Positions 29,208-41,863 are shown, counted from the first letter of the stretch. The stretch: 64,000 nucleotides of DNA from Dermanyssus gallinae (GCA_003439945.1 QVRM01001782.1:620001-684000), one strand, 5' to 3'. The notes: generated by a model from the sequence alone, not told the origin. Made by a program: numbers and translations.

Positions 29208-32200
29208 GCACGGCAATGGTATTCGAAAAACGTAGACATGATATCGGTTGTTCGCACCAATCCCAAGCAAATTCCTAATTCCTTATTCGGAGTTCCTTGA
29301 TCTAGATTTTCGAATAACACATTCCAGCATATTTTTGTTACCTAACCTTATATATATATATATTTATATATATAACGGTTATTACTAAAGCCCAACCGAA
29401 CGGTACCGATCAGGACAACTACTGCAAAATTCGTCGCAAAGAGAAAGACAGAGAGTAGAAGGGAAGTGGACAGAGAGAGAGAGAGAGCAGAATGTCGCAG
29501 CACCAAGTCAATTCTTTTCGGCCCGACGTCCCTGTCATGCCCATGGCCGCTATAGCCGTCATCGTTATTTGTCCCGCTCGGCAAACAGGCGGAACCAGCA
29601 GCAAAGACAACAGCGACGGCAGCAGCAGCAGACAGACAGACAGAGAAGACCATTGGCCGTGGAGTTCTCTCGCGCACAACCCTACGAGTTCGGGACGACT
29701 GGCGCACCCTGCCCCGATGACCATCTGTCCGGGCCGTGCTCATTCGTACAAATCTATACGTATATATATATATATATACAGAGGCAAATGGCGTATTAGT
29801 GGAGGGGGGAGGGGTAGTGGTAGATGGCTCCCGTCAAGCCGACGTTGTGGGGTTCGCCGACGAGCATACGCATGCGTGCGTGCGTGCACTCGAGAAGAAA
29901 GACAAGAGGTCGACATGGGGATTGGGAGTTGGGACAGTGGGGCTGGCAGGGAGGGGCGATAGGCGAGCAGCTCTTTGTCAGAGTGGAGCGTAACGATAGC
30001 TCGCGTGGCTGGGGAGGAATATCGCTGAAGTTGAAACGTAGAGCAACTTTTGCATGTCGTGTGAAGGCCGACTAGGCTTGGCCAGGCTCGAAATCCGTTT
30101 GCCCTGGCCTGACCCAGACCCTAGAATAATAACGGCGTAAAATCTGCCTCTGTCGCCGCTACTAGGGCCGGCCATTGCCTACCTACCTACCTACCTACCA
30201 TGGCAAACTGTTGGCTGGAGCAGGCTGATAACGTCGGCGACGTGGGTCGCCTGCGACTGCGATGGACGAAAGAGAAGACTCGTCTGAGCTCGTGACGGCG
30301 CCGAAGTGAAGCGACGCGAAGTTAGCGCCGTGTAAACATGTGTTGAATACTGCATGACCCGACTCACCACCGGGCCGACGTGCTGCCGGACAGCGACTGA
30401 TCGACCATCTTTCTCTGTGACGGCGATGGAAGGTGCTGGTTGGGGCTATGATGTCCCGCTGCTCATTGCGAATTCCTCGCGACTTCGCCGAGTTTCTTCC
30501 CGCAGGTCAACAAAGTAGAGTATGTGTTGCGCAGCAAAAAAAAAAAAACAGGAACATAACAAAGAAGACAGAGGGCGAAGAAAAGAGAGAGGCTGAGACA
30601 GCTAAAGAGAGAGAGAAAAGACGCAAGCATGAGTGTGAGGTAGTGTGCACTGATATCGATGACCTGTTGTTGAAGGTTCATCGTAGGGCAATCGTCTTGT
30701 CGAGGTTGAAGATCATTTTCTTGTTTGGCCCATTTAGAGGTTTATTCGGTAGTTCAAACTAGACGTCATATATATATATATATATATATATATACAAATC
30801 TTCGTGACCCACATAGCTGCAAGCAGAAACAACCAAAAAGACTACGTGGCGCCTTGCGTTAACGTTTCGTGCAAAATATTGACATAGTATTGAAGCTGTT
30901 AGTGATCCTGAATTGTCGGACGTTCACGAACAATGAATGTCTGCTTTGGTGCTGCGCGCGGAAAAGCATCGACTGCCGGTTACGGTCAAACTCCGGCACC
31001 AAATCCAGATGGTCTGCCGGCGGGCTAGCTGTATCATCATCATCGCATGCGCACGTCTCGCAGGTGAGGTCGATCAAAATTTTCCCGTAGAGCGCAGCCG
31101 AAGAGTTTCAAGAGTAGCCAGCCAGCTTAGAACGGACGATTCCAAGAGTAGGACGCGGCCTGCTCTCTTTTGGTGTCTGACCTAGCGAACCCTATTACAT
31201 CGTTCACATTGGCCTTGAACAAGCAGGCGGTTCTTCCTTGAACGGAGAGTCATGCCAACTCCTATATGGAAATCTTTCACCAAAACGGCACCTGTCAGCA
31301 ACGATTAAATGATGAATGATGACAAAATGCCGACTGCGTGCCTTGACAGGTTTTAGTGTGTAAGAACAAACACGAGCTAGGCAACACTTGTAGGTTTGAA
31401 GCTTCTGGTAAGCTTATACGCTACGATTTTAGCGGTTCGATTTGGTGGCTTGACCAATTCAAGTTATGATACCCCAAAACATGTTCTGCGCATGTTGTAA
31501 TGGAGACAGCTAGAGAGCGAGAAAAATAAAACGATAAATCGATCTGTCGTTTGTCTGACGGCAAATTAGAGAAGGCATTAGGCGTCGAAAGGCATAGGCG
31601 CTCGGTACTAGCATCATTTCTACTATGCCAGCCATGTTTTAGACGTATATTAACTGCGTCAAAAATCGCAAATAGGTGTTTACAAATACAAACACATCTT
31701 TTGCTTTACAACATCGCCTCGAAATTGACGGTGCATATCTAGCAAAGACACTGTAGAGATGCATCTATATTTACTCTTTTGAAAGGATGTTTTTAACAAT
31801 CCAAACGAAAATGTCAAACATACTATAGCAAACATATGCTGATCTTGAACGGGGCAACTCGGAGTCACTGCTTTCATGCGCCATTATCTCATACACCTTT
31901 ATTCTGACAGTGTGCGCAGGTATTAGGTGGAATGGAGTGTTTCCGCGGTTTTTTAAACATGCGTTGCAACACAACAAGATTTGTGTTTAATTGCTATGCC
32001 ATATCAGTAAGGTATGTAGTTTTTTAACAACTACCTCATAGTATCCGACCTCATCCTATCTTTCGGCAAACTTTTAAATTTGTTGGCCAGAAATCAGCTT
32101 GTTGTCTTATCGAAAGGTGTGTTTAGCTAGTTTTTGAGGTCAACTTCTGTGGTAAGGCTTTTGCCTTTTGTCTGATCAGTGCACAGTGAGCAGAAAAGGT

Positions 32201-32359
32201 GGTAATCTATCGGTGTCAATTCTGACGGAGGGTGCTAACGAACCTCTCACTCGAGTTCTCGAACAAAGGCTTTGACGGTGTTGACTGCGTGTGACCTAAA
32301 ATGTTGTTATTAAGCAAGATGACGACCTAGTCGATTGGTTCCTTTCTGTTGAAGAGCCT
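28756..32359. other. 3.6-kb gap: microsatellites and low-complexity DNA, no gene recognised
   Basis: Holds (TA)n at 29116-29207, shorter TA tracts near 29350, 29760 and 30767-30794, a (GA)n run near 29471-29487, CAG-rich triplets near 29600-29640, (CCTA)n near 30180-30198, and an A-run at 30536-30548. Part (29480-30760) is GC-richer than its surroundings, with moderately long overlapping ORFs on both strands. None looks like a known protein. A host leader or intron is possible but unsupported. Confidence 0.4.
29116..29207. repeat. (TA)n microsatellite
   Basis: About 92 bases of TA with a single C interruption. No retrotransposon end adjoins it, unlike many other TA tracts in the window. Confidence 0.95.
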
Positions 32360-32712
32360 CGCTAACTCAACTGAGTCATGTGAATGCAAATTCCCCGTGA
32401 TGCTGCTTCTTTCACTAGAAAGCCATAATGCAGTTCTACCACATATACCATTGTCGTATAAATTATCAGTTCCAAGCTCACAAAATCTATGCGGATAACC
32501 GTGTTATCCGTAGGACCTGTGTGAGCGTATTCTGGCGTTTGTGTGCGTTTGTGCCGACAAACTAACGTCTGTAGCTGATATCTATTCCTAAATCGAATCC
32601 CTTCAATTCTGCTCACTCAAGTATAGTCTCAAAGCTCTGCTAGGAAATATAGTTGTACGGTTGCTTGTGTCATTAAAGTTTCCCCCTACTAGATAGGCTA
32701 TTAATTCTACAA
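32360..32712 (-). pseudogene. APE-type endonuclease fragment of a LINE
   Basis: On the minus strand IAYLVGGNFNDTSNR matches the GDFN motif region of APE endonucleases, with Asp replaced by Asn. About 40 residues on, CRHKRTQTPEYAHTGPTDN and then RIDFV match the later endonuclease region with its conserved (S/R)-x-D-(F/Y). A frameshift and stops separate the pieces. It lies 3' of a reverse-transcriptase fragment on the same strand, so it must be a different or rearranged copy. Nonfunctional. Confidence 0.6.
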
Positions 32713-34130
32713 GAATGGCTAACCAAAACCCCCGTTTCATAAAGCAAATCTGACTCTATCTAATAACTGTAGATTTGCCTCTCCCATGTTCTCCAATGTT
32801 GCTATTGGTTCTATTATAATCCTGAAAACGACGGACGCGGTATGTATTGACAACATTTGCGGGTTTTTAATTGCTGCTGCCGCTGGTGATGGTTTTTTCC
32901 ACTCTGCTTTCCATATACCTTCGAAAACGGCTACCACTCGACGTTATAGTGACTCCCAGATAAGTTAATTTATTTACAAAATGAACTACATTGCCCCTGG
33001 CTCGAAGAACGTCGTCTCTTGGTAATCGAACCCCCCCCCCCCCCCGTCGAAACTTAACTGCTACTGTTTTTTGCCAGTTCGTCCATATAATCAATTATTC
33101 GTTCCAGTTCCTGTTTAACTATAGATAGACTCCCAATAGTGCCGAGAAAAGCAAGGGGCTAAGTCCGTCGCCTTGAGCCACGCCTGTAGTTGGTTTTACT
33201 CCTACCACAATCCCTATACTGATGCATACTATGCTCTCCCTAAGGATAGTCCCAAAATGTTTAACAGCTGATTCGGAACTCCTTCCAAGGCTAACTGCTC
33301 CATAATTGTGTTTCTCGGCGCTAGGTCAAAGGCGGCCTTTTTTTCCGGACTTTAGGCATTCATCGAATAGAGCTTTCCTGTATGGCGCCAACGTTTGCTT
33401 TAGGGGTTAATTTCTTATCATATCGTTCACGGCCGCTTTGCCTCTAGGCGCCCTTTCAAATGACCTGAAAACGTCTTCGATTGTGACCTCACGAACTAGC
33501 CATTCCCGTGCAAACTCTGTGTCTTTGTCTTAATTCCCATTGTATAGGCATTGTGTGTTCCTCTGCCTCTTGTAACGACCTCCACTCCCGGTTTTCCCAG
33601 TACTTTTGTTTTTCTTTCTTATATGATTCTTGCGCCATTTTCCTCACCGTTATAGCGAACACCCTCATTACCGGAAAAGTCTTTACGTAGTCCCTACATA
33701 GGCCTGTTGGCATTTTTGGTGCTCTACACCGCTCGTTGAACCAGGGTCTTACTTTTCGTTTGTGACGCGGAACCATTGCACTTTTGATTAGATTTGCCAG
33801 TTTTCGTTTATAAGACTCTATGTAAATTTCTCCTGGTGGACATTTAAATGTGTTTAGGCCTGTCTCGGCTAAGACCAACATCGTATCTTCATTATAAGCT
33901 CCAAAAATGCTTTAATTCGCTCAGAGTTTCCCTTGATCAACCATAGGTGCTTCTCTCGGCACCGCTTCGACCCCGAGCATAATACGTTCTGTCACGGTCT
34001 CAGTGGACTCTACATCTGTCAGTTTTACATAAGCTGCCACAATCTCAACCCTCCTTGACGCTAATGCTACTACATTTTCCGCTATCATTCCTATTTTAAT
34101 TTCTCCAATATCTGCGCTCGTAAATACTTA
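32713..34130 (-). pseudogene. LINE fragment (J-like): end of APE endonuclease and reverse transcriptase
   Basis: Read on the minus strand in shifting frames: VEIVAAYVKLTDVEST (APE-like, about 34050); a linker KVRPWFNERCRAPK common before LINE reverse transcriptases (33740); KAAFDLAPRNTIMEQL (about 33330); TTGVAQGDGLSPLLFSALL (about 33150-33200); FRRGG; KLTYLGVTI; and a thumb reading LSIHTASVVFRIIIEPIATLE ending at about 32740. The FRRGG...YLGVT region resembles family J (13021-14648). Many stops and frameshifts, a C-run at 33029-33046, and loss of the YADD region show that it is inactive. Upstream 34150-34960 may hold its N-terminal part but I could not identify it. Confidence 0.7.
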
Positions 34131-35429
34131 CCCCCCCCCCCCACTTGGCCTATCTCGTCCCTCGCCTGTATGTGCGGGTGCCTAATGTCCGTAGAAGTCC
34201 CCCAAAGTGAAAGGTTTTACAGCCTAAGTTTCCGTCAAAATTAGAGTATCCACTTCTCGGAGTGCTTCCGCGCCTAACAGCTCTAATAGGCCATGCCCTT
34301 CGCAGTTTCACAGTACTACCTTGATAACTTGCGTAAGGTTTTCTTGAATGCGATTTTGACATTTTCGTACGTTTTCTTGCGGAGTCCAAATCTTTGTATT
34401 CGGCGCACGCATGAAAACGTTTTGGTTCTTGAGTTTAGTCTTTCCCGAGCGTCACTGGTTCTTCGATCTACGGGCCGTAATGTTGTTGTCATCGCAGTCA
34501 TTTTTCTTCACGGGGGGTGCCGCAGTTTCTTTAACATTGCTACAGATAGCTAGCTGACTCAACTCAGCCGACAACTGGCAGTACGGATCCCAAAACTATT
34601 GAAATAACGTTCGTTATAGTTTCTTGTATGATTGGAGATAATCTGCGGAGCACTTCTTCTACAATTCTGTCCGTTGATGGTTGTGCCGATATGTCTGGCT
34701 GTTGTGACGGAGTTGCCGGCTTTAATGCGATACGTCAGCGTCCTCCATGCGTGTTGTTTTTGTGGGGATACGACTTTCACCGTCCACTTTTTTTTACACC
34801 ATTCTTTACAGCCGAAGACCAGCTTTGCTTTTACCAAATAATACGGCTTACTAAAAACACATGGAGAATTGTTAAATTTACTCACACTCCACGCACATTC
34901 TGAGCGCAACAAACTGACTTGTGCTATTGCAGCCGTAAAAGAGAGTTGGGGCACACAAGTCTCTGAGCCTCTGTAGTCAAGTCTATTGATTATTGAGCCA
35001 AGATTACTGAATAACGGCTACTGCGCAACAGACGCACAAAATACATTCAGAGCGCCCTCACAAAAGAGCATGAGGCTTCGCCAGTATGCCCTTTCGTGAC
35101 GGCGCGGTAGATTCTACCTATAATAGATATCTCAGTTACTGTAGAAAAGTCTCCTGAACAACTTAGAAAACCTATTTATAAAGTTGCAGTTTTAGTCTGC
35201 GGTCTTCTCTTTGATGCATATCATTTCATCATGGAAATCAACTTTGTTAAATGTCTATACTAAAAAAATATTGTAAAAACAAGTCATGTGGTAAAAAAAA
35301 AATTTGTTGACCTGTAGGTGAGGCGAGTCGACAGTAACACTCCCCCTCGAGAGCCTTCAGGAGAGCCGGTACTGTTTTCACGCCATGACTGTAGCTGCTA
35401 CCCCGGTTCATCTTATGTTCAAGCGCTTT
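34131..35429. other. Gap, possible decayed upstream part of the LINE
   Basis: Minus-strand open stretches at 34316-34501 and 34559-34954 (131 codons, basic, with several Cys) could be remains of an ORF1 or endonuclease preceding the LINE fragment at 32713-34130. No diagnostic motif was found. A C-run lies at 34132-34142. Confidence 0.3.
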
Positions 35430-36240
35430 CTTGTGCAACTCAGAGTCAGCTTATTTCTCATGTAACTGGTGCATACCGATTGGGACTCGCGACGCCGGCT
35501 GGGACCGAGGTAGCCATTCACACAACCCGTGCCTTTCTCGACTTGCGCGAACCCCCAGGTGTTCTCGTGACGCTTGCGTTTCGAAACGTTTCTAACAGTA
35601 TAAAACGCGATTACCTAATGAAAGTCGTTGCTCCCTACGCCTCTCATCTATTACATCACGTCGGACTGGCATATCGGCATACTTCCTGAGCAAGGGGTTT
35701 TGTCCACCACCGGACCGCAGCAGGGGGAAAAGCACCACCTCTGTTTTTTCTGGGTGTAAGGATCTGCTAGGTGCGAAAGAAGGCCTGGCAACGTACTATC
35801 TTAACGTGACCGGAATATCCCTTAAGACGATAAGTGACAACTACGTCTCTACAATAAAGCTGCAGACGACACGAAACAATCGCCTAAACGCCGTGTCCGT
35901 CAGAAAGATTTAGGCGCCTAGTAACATATGCCTCCCAGTGCGCCCACAACTACCCTTTTTTTGATGACGAGACGATTTGAATAGCAGCACGTCACTACGA
36001 CTCCTTAGCAGATCTAGTTAGCCCTTATCGTTGTTACTGTGGTCACTCTGTCGACAAACATTATGGCCTATCGTGTATTATCAGGGCATGGCAAAGCCCT
36101 AGACATGCCGCTATTAACGTGACTTTCAGTACAGCCAGCTCAGGTCATGTGGTCCTCCGTGCATCCTTGAGCTTTCAGGCTTCTGCGTGGAGGACGGCAG
36201 GCGTCCAACGGCAAATGCTAATCCTAATTGTTTAGGCTAT
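35430..36240 (+). pseudogene. Two-ORF RLE family ORF2, internally deleted copy
   Basis: The reverse transcriptase part reads YRLGLATPAGTEVAIHTTRAFLD, VLVTLAFRNVSNSIKRDYLMK and LAYRHTS, followed by a stop; a GPQQGE remnant follows in another frame. At about 36015-36200 the CCHC/RLE start is recognisable (CYCGHSVDKHYGLSC, then SPRHAAIN). The YLDD region and thumb between them are mostly missing, and the endonuclease core is gone. Orientation is plus, opposite to the copies at 18.9 and 41.9 kb. Nonfunctional. Confidence 0.7.
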
Positions 36241-37205
36241 CTTCTGGTAAACGCTGAGTTAACACACGCCAAATCATCCGCAAAACTATACAACACTGTT
36301 TTCGAGGTGAATATTATCTTGCCGCATAAAGAGTAGCAAAAGGCATTCTTCACGTGCACTCATATGACCGGACTTAGACTTCTTGTCTATGATCTATAAA
36401 GTTCTGCTTATGTTCAAGCGTTTTTGAGTTCAGCTTCCTTTAGCCGAGGCTGGATTGCTTGATTCAAGCGAACGAAAGCTACCCGCTGTTGTTAATTTCC
36501 TTGTTAGATTGCTATACACGTCAATCCCTCCATGGCACAAAGGTAGCTGCAAAATGCTTGGATAAAGCCACTTTCGCTTTAGTTGGTAAAACGGGATCAA
36601 GCACAACGCAGTTTTTATTTTATTGTACAACCTAGGATGACTTGCAGCAGTATAACGAACCACCATGAAAAACCGATATATCATAAATGTGTAAGATATA
36701 AGTGGTGGTATAACGATACGAGCCGCTAAGTAACATCAGTGAGCCAAAATGATCGCAGTAGTTCGGGTATATTAATGTGATTTATTGCAGACAAAAGTAC
36801 TGTTTCGCGTTTGTGCCCCTGTAAGCTGAAATTCAAAAACCTCAGTTTCTGATAATATTGTTACTAATGTGTTAATAATAATACTTGTTCGGCTGAGACT
36901 GCACATGTCTATGTACAACTCCACCGGTCAACCAATTGTTCGTGAAGTTGGAAAGAAAAGTGCCACAAGCACCGGCTGAGATCGAAAGACTAGACGTTTT
37001 TCTCTCGCCTCGATTGTGGGCCGGCTGTGTCATCAACTTTTACGTTCGTCCAATGAATTCACAAGAAGTAGTACTCTCAAGGCACTTATTGGCTCTGCTC
37101 GCAGAATGGACTAAGTTCCACTCAGTCAAATGTCCGATGCTTCGAAGGAGGTCCTCTGCTACACTTTCTATCACTCTCTCTCTAGTAGGAACGGTAGGGA
37201 GCAGG
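36241..37205. other. Gap with a possible reverse-transcriptase thumb remnant (36420-36690, minus)
   Basis: The minus frame at 36430-36684 contains WLYPSILQLPLCHGGIDVY, which resembles the LPxxxGGLGV thumb segment of several LINE reverse transcriptases. It has no catalytic motif. The rest of the gap shows nothing that I recognise. Confidence 0.25.
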
Positions 37206-37259
37206 AACCACCTGTCCGTCATACCATAATATAACATATAGTATGACGGACAGGTGGTT
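37206..37259. repeat. Palindrome, 19-bp perfect arms
   Basis: AACCACCTGTCCGTCATAC (37206-37224) is repeated inverted at 37241-37259 around a 16-base AT-rich loop. The right arm begins the family J tail; the left arm is an inverted copy of its first bases. Confidence 0.92.
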
Positions 37260-37405
37260 TCTGCCGAAGTGTATATGTAAACTTTGTGGCCGCCCGTGTG
37301 ATCTATGTCGCCTTCAGCGTTGTGAAAAGGCAAGTCCGTTGTCTCAACTCTGAAAATGCGATGTCTATGATGTATATTCGCAAACCAATCGTGGATTAAT
37401 AAAAC

Positions 37406-37408
<3 letters not shown>
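37228..37408 (+). pseudogene. Family J LINE, 3' tail fragment
   Basis: The frame reads ICKLCGRPCDLCRLQRC, which resembles the terminal knuckle VCKFCGECNICRYHVLIC of the copy at 48240-49556 and the CKYC...H...C of 13021-14648. A short 3' UTR with AATAAAACCAC follows and joins a TA tract at 37409, as at 12978. The similarity is short, so the call is tentative. Confidence 0.5.

Positions 37409-37458
<50 letters not shown>
37409..37458. repeat. (TA)n microsatellite at the 3' end of a family J tail
   Basis: Fifty bases of TA directly after AATAAAACCAC of the LINE tail. Confidence 0.93.
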
Positions 37459-37459
<1 letters not shown>

Positions 37460-37679
37460 CATACATCTTATAGACGATCTTGAATAAATAGATTATGACG
37501 AAATTTGTTAAAATGTAGGTGTCACATGGTGCCATTCTGAACCACTTATATGAATTCCTTTGTGAAGTACCAATTCCAGTTTAGCCGAGAGCAACACATA
37601 ACATATCGGAAAGATATGTCTATATGATTAGAGGAAAGCCTGTAGTTTTAGATAGATCAAAGTATCGCAAAAATATATA

Positions 37680-38829
37680 CAGGGTGTTCCTATTTGTGTG
37701 TCCAAAACGCTAGGGTATGGTCAAACTCGGTGAGAAAATCATTTTTGCCAATGGGTGGAAGCCGGGAAAACGTTTTGTTTAGGAGTGAGGATGAAATTTA
37801 TAAAAGCAGTTATTCTGCCTTTTTTCTTCTACATCGTTGTGCAAAATCTACGTTTGCGGGAGAACCAACGCACAAAGGAACCGATCATACCGGCGTATTT
37901 GGCGGAAAATTCTGCACAATAAAGTATACATTACTAGCTTGCGTAGCAAACAGCGAATAGCCAGATTAAGGAAAGTCATAAAAAGTCGAAATGTTACGTT
38001 AACGCTTATTTGTGCAACATCGTAATTTTTTCCATTACGACCAAAAATGCACGTCCAAAAGACTACTCTCAGGCAATAGCAGATTTAATACCCACTACAT
38101 TCGTACCAAAGTGATGGTGCTGCGTTACGTTTTTGCCAAGTGACTTAGCTTTTTCGACAGTCATAGTTGTTATGTTTCACGTTGAAGTTTTCACGTTCAG
38201 AACCGTAGCATTTTGCCAAGACGTTTCCGCCCCCTCTTTCCATTAGAAAAAAATATTCTCTTGCTGAGTTCTACCAAACCTCAAAATACGTACCTAACTT
38301 TCTCATACACCCTATGCAAGTATGCATGCCTTCGCTTTCGATATAACTGTCGAAAAAGCTTAGTTACTTGGCAACTACGTAACGCAGCACCATCACTTTG
38401 GTACGAATGTAGTGGGCATTAAATTTGCTATTGCCTGAGAGTAGTCTTTTGAACATACATTTTCGGTCGTAATGGAAAAAATTACGATGTTGCACAAAAA
38501 AGCGTTAACGTAACATTTTGACTTTTTATGACTTTCCTTAATCTGGCTATTCGCTTTTTGCTACGCAAGCTAGTAATGTATACTTTATTGTGACCAAACA
38601 CGGCCAAACACGACGGTATGCTTGGTTCCTTTGTACGTTGACTGGTTCTCCCGCAAACGTAGATTTTGCACAACTATGTAGGAGAAAAAGACAGAATAAC
38701 TGCTTTTATAAATTTCATCCTCACTCCTAAACAAAACGTTTTTCCGGCTTCCACCCATTGGCAAAAATGATTTTCTCACCGAGTTTGACCATACCCTAGC
38801 GTTTTGGACACACAAATAAGAACACCCTG
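37680..38829. mobile_element. Fold-back element 2 (about 0.48-kb inverted arms)
   Basis: It begins CAGGGTGTTC and ends GAACACCCTG, with TATA immediately outside on both sides, consistent with a TA target duplication as in the Tc1/mariner superfamily. Arms 37680-38162 and 38346-38829 are close reverse complements with small indels. The 183-base core has no ORF. No transposase is encoded, so this is a non-autonomous element. Family assignment from the termini is only suggestive. Confidence 0.88.
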
Positions 38830-40902
38830 TATACATATATAGATCTGAGTTTACTGAAATTCAACTACATCTTTAGCCGATGATCAACTCAAACGGTCTA
38901 CACCCAATGAGCTGTCCAATAAGCCTTGGCGGATCCACAAGGCCATGATATCCAGCTAGGCCGTACGCAAGTTGACGTTCAAAAGACTTGCAGTATCCAG
39001 AGAGAGCGCCGCTTCCAATATCGGCTCTATGGCGCAACATAGCTTCGATGCATTGGCGCAGCAACCATACATAAACACACTTCACAGTTGGTTATTAGCA
39101 CATGAATACGATTCATAAATCTAGAAAAAGAATTAATAAATAGAGCTTGTTGTTGTCGCTGTTTTATTTCTGAATTGCTATTACCGTTTTTGGTCATCCG
39201 TTCCGTTTTATTCTTCATCAATTTGTTCTGCTTTATCTTCTTTCCCTTTTCTTCTCTTTCTGCACGCATGTTTAGTCTTGTCACTGACCTGCCTATTGTT
39301 GTTGTTGCTGTTGTTGTGTTGTAACTGTCGCAGCTGGTGCCCTACAAGATATCGGTGGCGTCCGAAATAAATATGTTGCGACGCTTAGCCCTTTTGTTTT
39401 TATTCTCTTTATCCTTGCAGTTAGTTAGCGGGGTATAGGCAGGGTAGTAAACATTGTGACAGTCAACAGCTAGCCTGCCATAAGTATGTGTCGAAGGTGG
39501 TAGACACCTTTTGGTTAGAGGAGGACCCACCTCGCGGATCGTAGATCTTCACAGGACCGACAGCAGCCATAACAACAGCGCCACAACCAACGAGAATAAT
39601 ATCAATAACAATAACAACGTAACCAAGCATCCGCATTAGCTACAACAACGACGACGACAACAACAACAACAACTAACGATATTAAGTAAGTGCCATGACA
39701 AAACAGCAGCGCCTGCAACAAGACTAACGATTGGCGCAACAGAATCACAAACAACAGCCATACCGATGGTGGCTAAAACGAAAGCAGAAACTGAGCACAC
39801 AGAATGTAACAAAAATGGGCAATGCAACGAAAGGCATTGGGAGAGGACGACTCTACGACTCTAGTTAGGTCAAAAACCGAATGCGTAATGACACAAACAA
39901 CAACAACAGTAACGGGGTGTGACGACTCGCGCTTACAGCAACGGCGATATCAACAACAAATACTGCACCAAAATAATGGCGTAGATCTCAACAACAACAA
40001 CAACAGCTGCTGCAACCATCGTGGTATTGACGAGCGCGGCACAATGAGCGGCGGTAGAGCTGTAACAGCCGTACGCACGTTAGCTTTGGAGAAAGGTGGC
40101 CCATCCATTGTTTTGCCAGCCGAGCCGCCCCACTAACTCGAAATGGCCGAAACGTATCAACATATAGCACCGGCTCGCCCTCCTTACCTCTTCTGTATGT
40201 CTGTCCGTCTGTCTGTCTGTCAGTTTGGTCGTCTGTCTGTGTGTGTTTCCTATGGGGGGTTTGTTGCCACTGGCTGGTCGGTTATTGGCAGGCCGACGGC
40301 AGCAGTGATACAACGACACTAGGGCCCATCTAGGAGGGACAGTCCTAAGGCCTGTCTTCGCAGTCTACCCGCAGTCACTCTCCGTGTCCCGACCGACAAG
40401 ATGACCAAGACTAGGCCATCTGGCGCTACTTGCATCGTGGCCTCAGCGTAGTCCCGGCGAGGTATCAGGGGAAACAGAAGGAGTTACTGCCACCTCACTG
40501 CTACCAAGACTATAATTACTTCGACAACGATTACTACCACTACAATCCCCCCCCCCCCACTACGAAAATCTGCTACTACGAAACAACCTCTACAAGCCCC
40601 ACTACGATAGCTAGAACGACTACCAACCACTCTTACCTATGTATACTACTACTACTACTACTATAGCAGCGCCCTGCAACAACAACCCGCATCTGACGCT
40701 AAGATCCTTACGAAATACACATATAAGGGCTCCCCTTGTGCTACATGTTATGTATGTATATACATATACGCATAGATGGATGGATTTTTAGATAGCCCGC
40801 TAGATAGCCAGCGGGCGACATTAGATATATATACCTTCTAGATGCACAACGTACGTATTAGCTCTAGACGTATGAAGATTTGTGTGTAGAGCTTTACGTC
40901 CT

Positions 40903-40990
<88 letters not shown>

Positions 40991-41020
40991 ATAATTCAAT
41001 ATCATGTACATACGCGCATA
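38830..41020. other. 2.2-kb gap: CAA/CTGT repeats and a small unexplained ORF
   Basis: A 70-codon minus frame at 38873-39085 (MKCVYVWLLRQC...) looks protein-like but matches nothing that I know. Microsatellites: (CAA)n/(CGA)n near 39644-39675 and 39995-40010, (CTGT)n near 40195-40242, (CTA)n near 40647-40664, and (TA)n 40905-40989 just before fold-back element 3. The triplet-rich stretch 39600-40680 resembles a transcribed leader or intron, without proof. Confidence 0.35.
40905..40989. repeat. (TA)n microsatellite
   Basis: About 85 bases of TA with one TGTA interruption, 31 bases before the terminus of fold-back element 3. Confidence 0.95.
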
Positions 41021-41730
41021 TACAGGGTCTCCCCAGAAGATCCCTAGAGCGATATAAGGAATTATAGAGCTCGTTAAAACAAATATTTTTTTCTAATACA
41101 GCATGGTCTCTGAAGAGTCCTTTTGTTGGTGTTGTTGCCCGTCATAGGAGCACACAATGTGCGATTGAGAAACAAGTAGTCCTCTTAAACAGAAACTAGC
41201 ACATCGTCGTGTTCGTGAACAAATTTGCTTCCTGTGAAGGCTATATCATCATCATAATATTTATCATATTTAGTTCGATCATATTGAGTATGCATATAAG
41301 ATAGACAACTCTACAAATCAATCTCAACATTCCCGCCTTTAAAAATCTTTATTAGTCAGCAACCACGGCTCGCATTGCCGTAGACTTGATATTAAAATGA
41401 TGAAATAGCCATTTACCTAAATATGTTAATTTTAAGCGCTGTGAATGGTCGTAGGGCTATGCGTTTGAGGTATTGGACGTAAGAGTTATTAAAAGAACTT
41501 CCATTCTTGCGAATTCACTTCTAAATTACCATGTTGCATCTTCTGGCCGACGTTATATGTTTTTCAGATGAAGCAGAATTTTCTCACAAACACGAAATTG
41601 TCTTGCAATTGCACCTTTTTATGCTTCTATGTCGGGCAACACCACCAGTGCTACGGTTTTTTAAAATTTGCTTTAACGAGCTCAATAATTCTTTATATCG
41701 CTCTCGAAATCTTCCTGGGAGACTTTGCAT
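41021..41730. mobile_element. Fold-back element 3, copy A
   Basis: The left end TACAGGGTCTCCCCAGAAGA and the right end around CTTCCTGGGAGACTTTGCA (41709-41728) are inverted relatives. Internally, TTAACGAGCTC...TTATATCGCTCT at the right mirrors the left arm. The inner parts also pair loosely (GTGTTCGTGAACAAATT against AATTTTCTCACAAACAC). No transposase ORF. A second copy starts at 63291. Confidence 0.75.
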
Positions 41731-41769
41731 ATCTCGTATATGTGTTATTTGTATGTAAAAATGCAGTTA

Positions 41770-41822
41770 ATAAGATGATACGAAAACGATCTTGCTCTCC
41801 CTCCCTCTCTCTCTCTCTCTCT

Positions 41823-41861
<39 letters not shown>
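41770..41861. repeat. (CT)n/(TA)n microsatellite at the 3' end of an RLE-family copy
   Basis: CT-rich sequence (about 41797-41822) followed by (TA)n (41826-41861). The minus-strand RLE-family copy ends directly against it (GGGCCCTTCA, then TA). Confidence 0.9.

Positions 41862-41863
<2 letters not shown>

Noticed and set aside
39822..40136. Gln/Asn/Thr-rich host protein
   Set aside because: Composition follows from CAA/CAG triplet repeats; there is no domain and no conserved neighbour.
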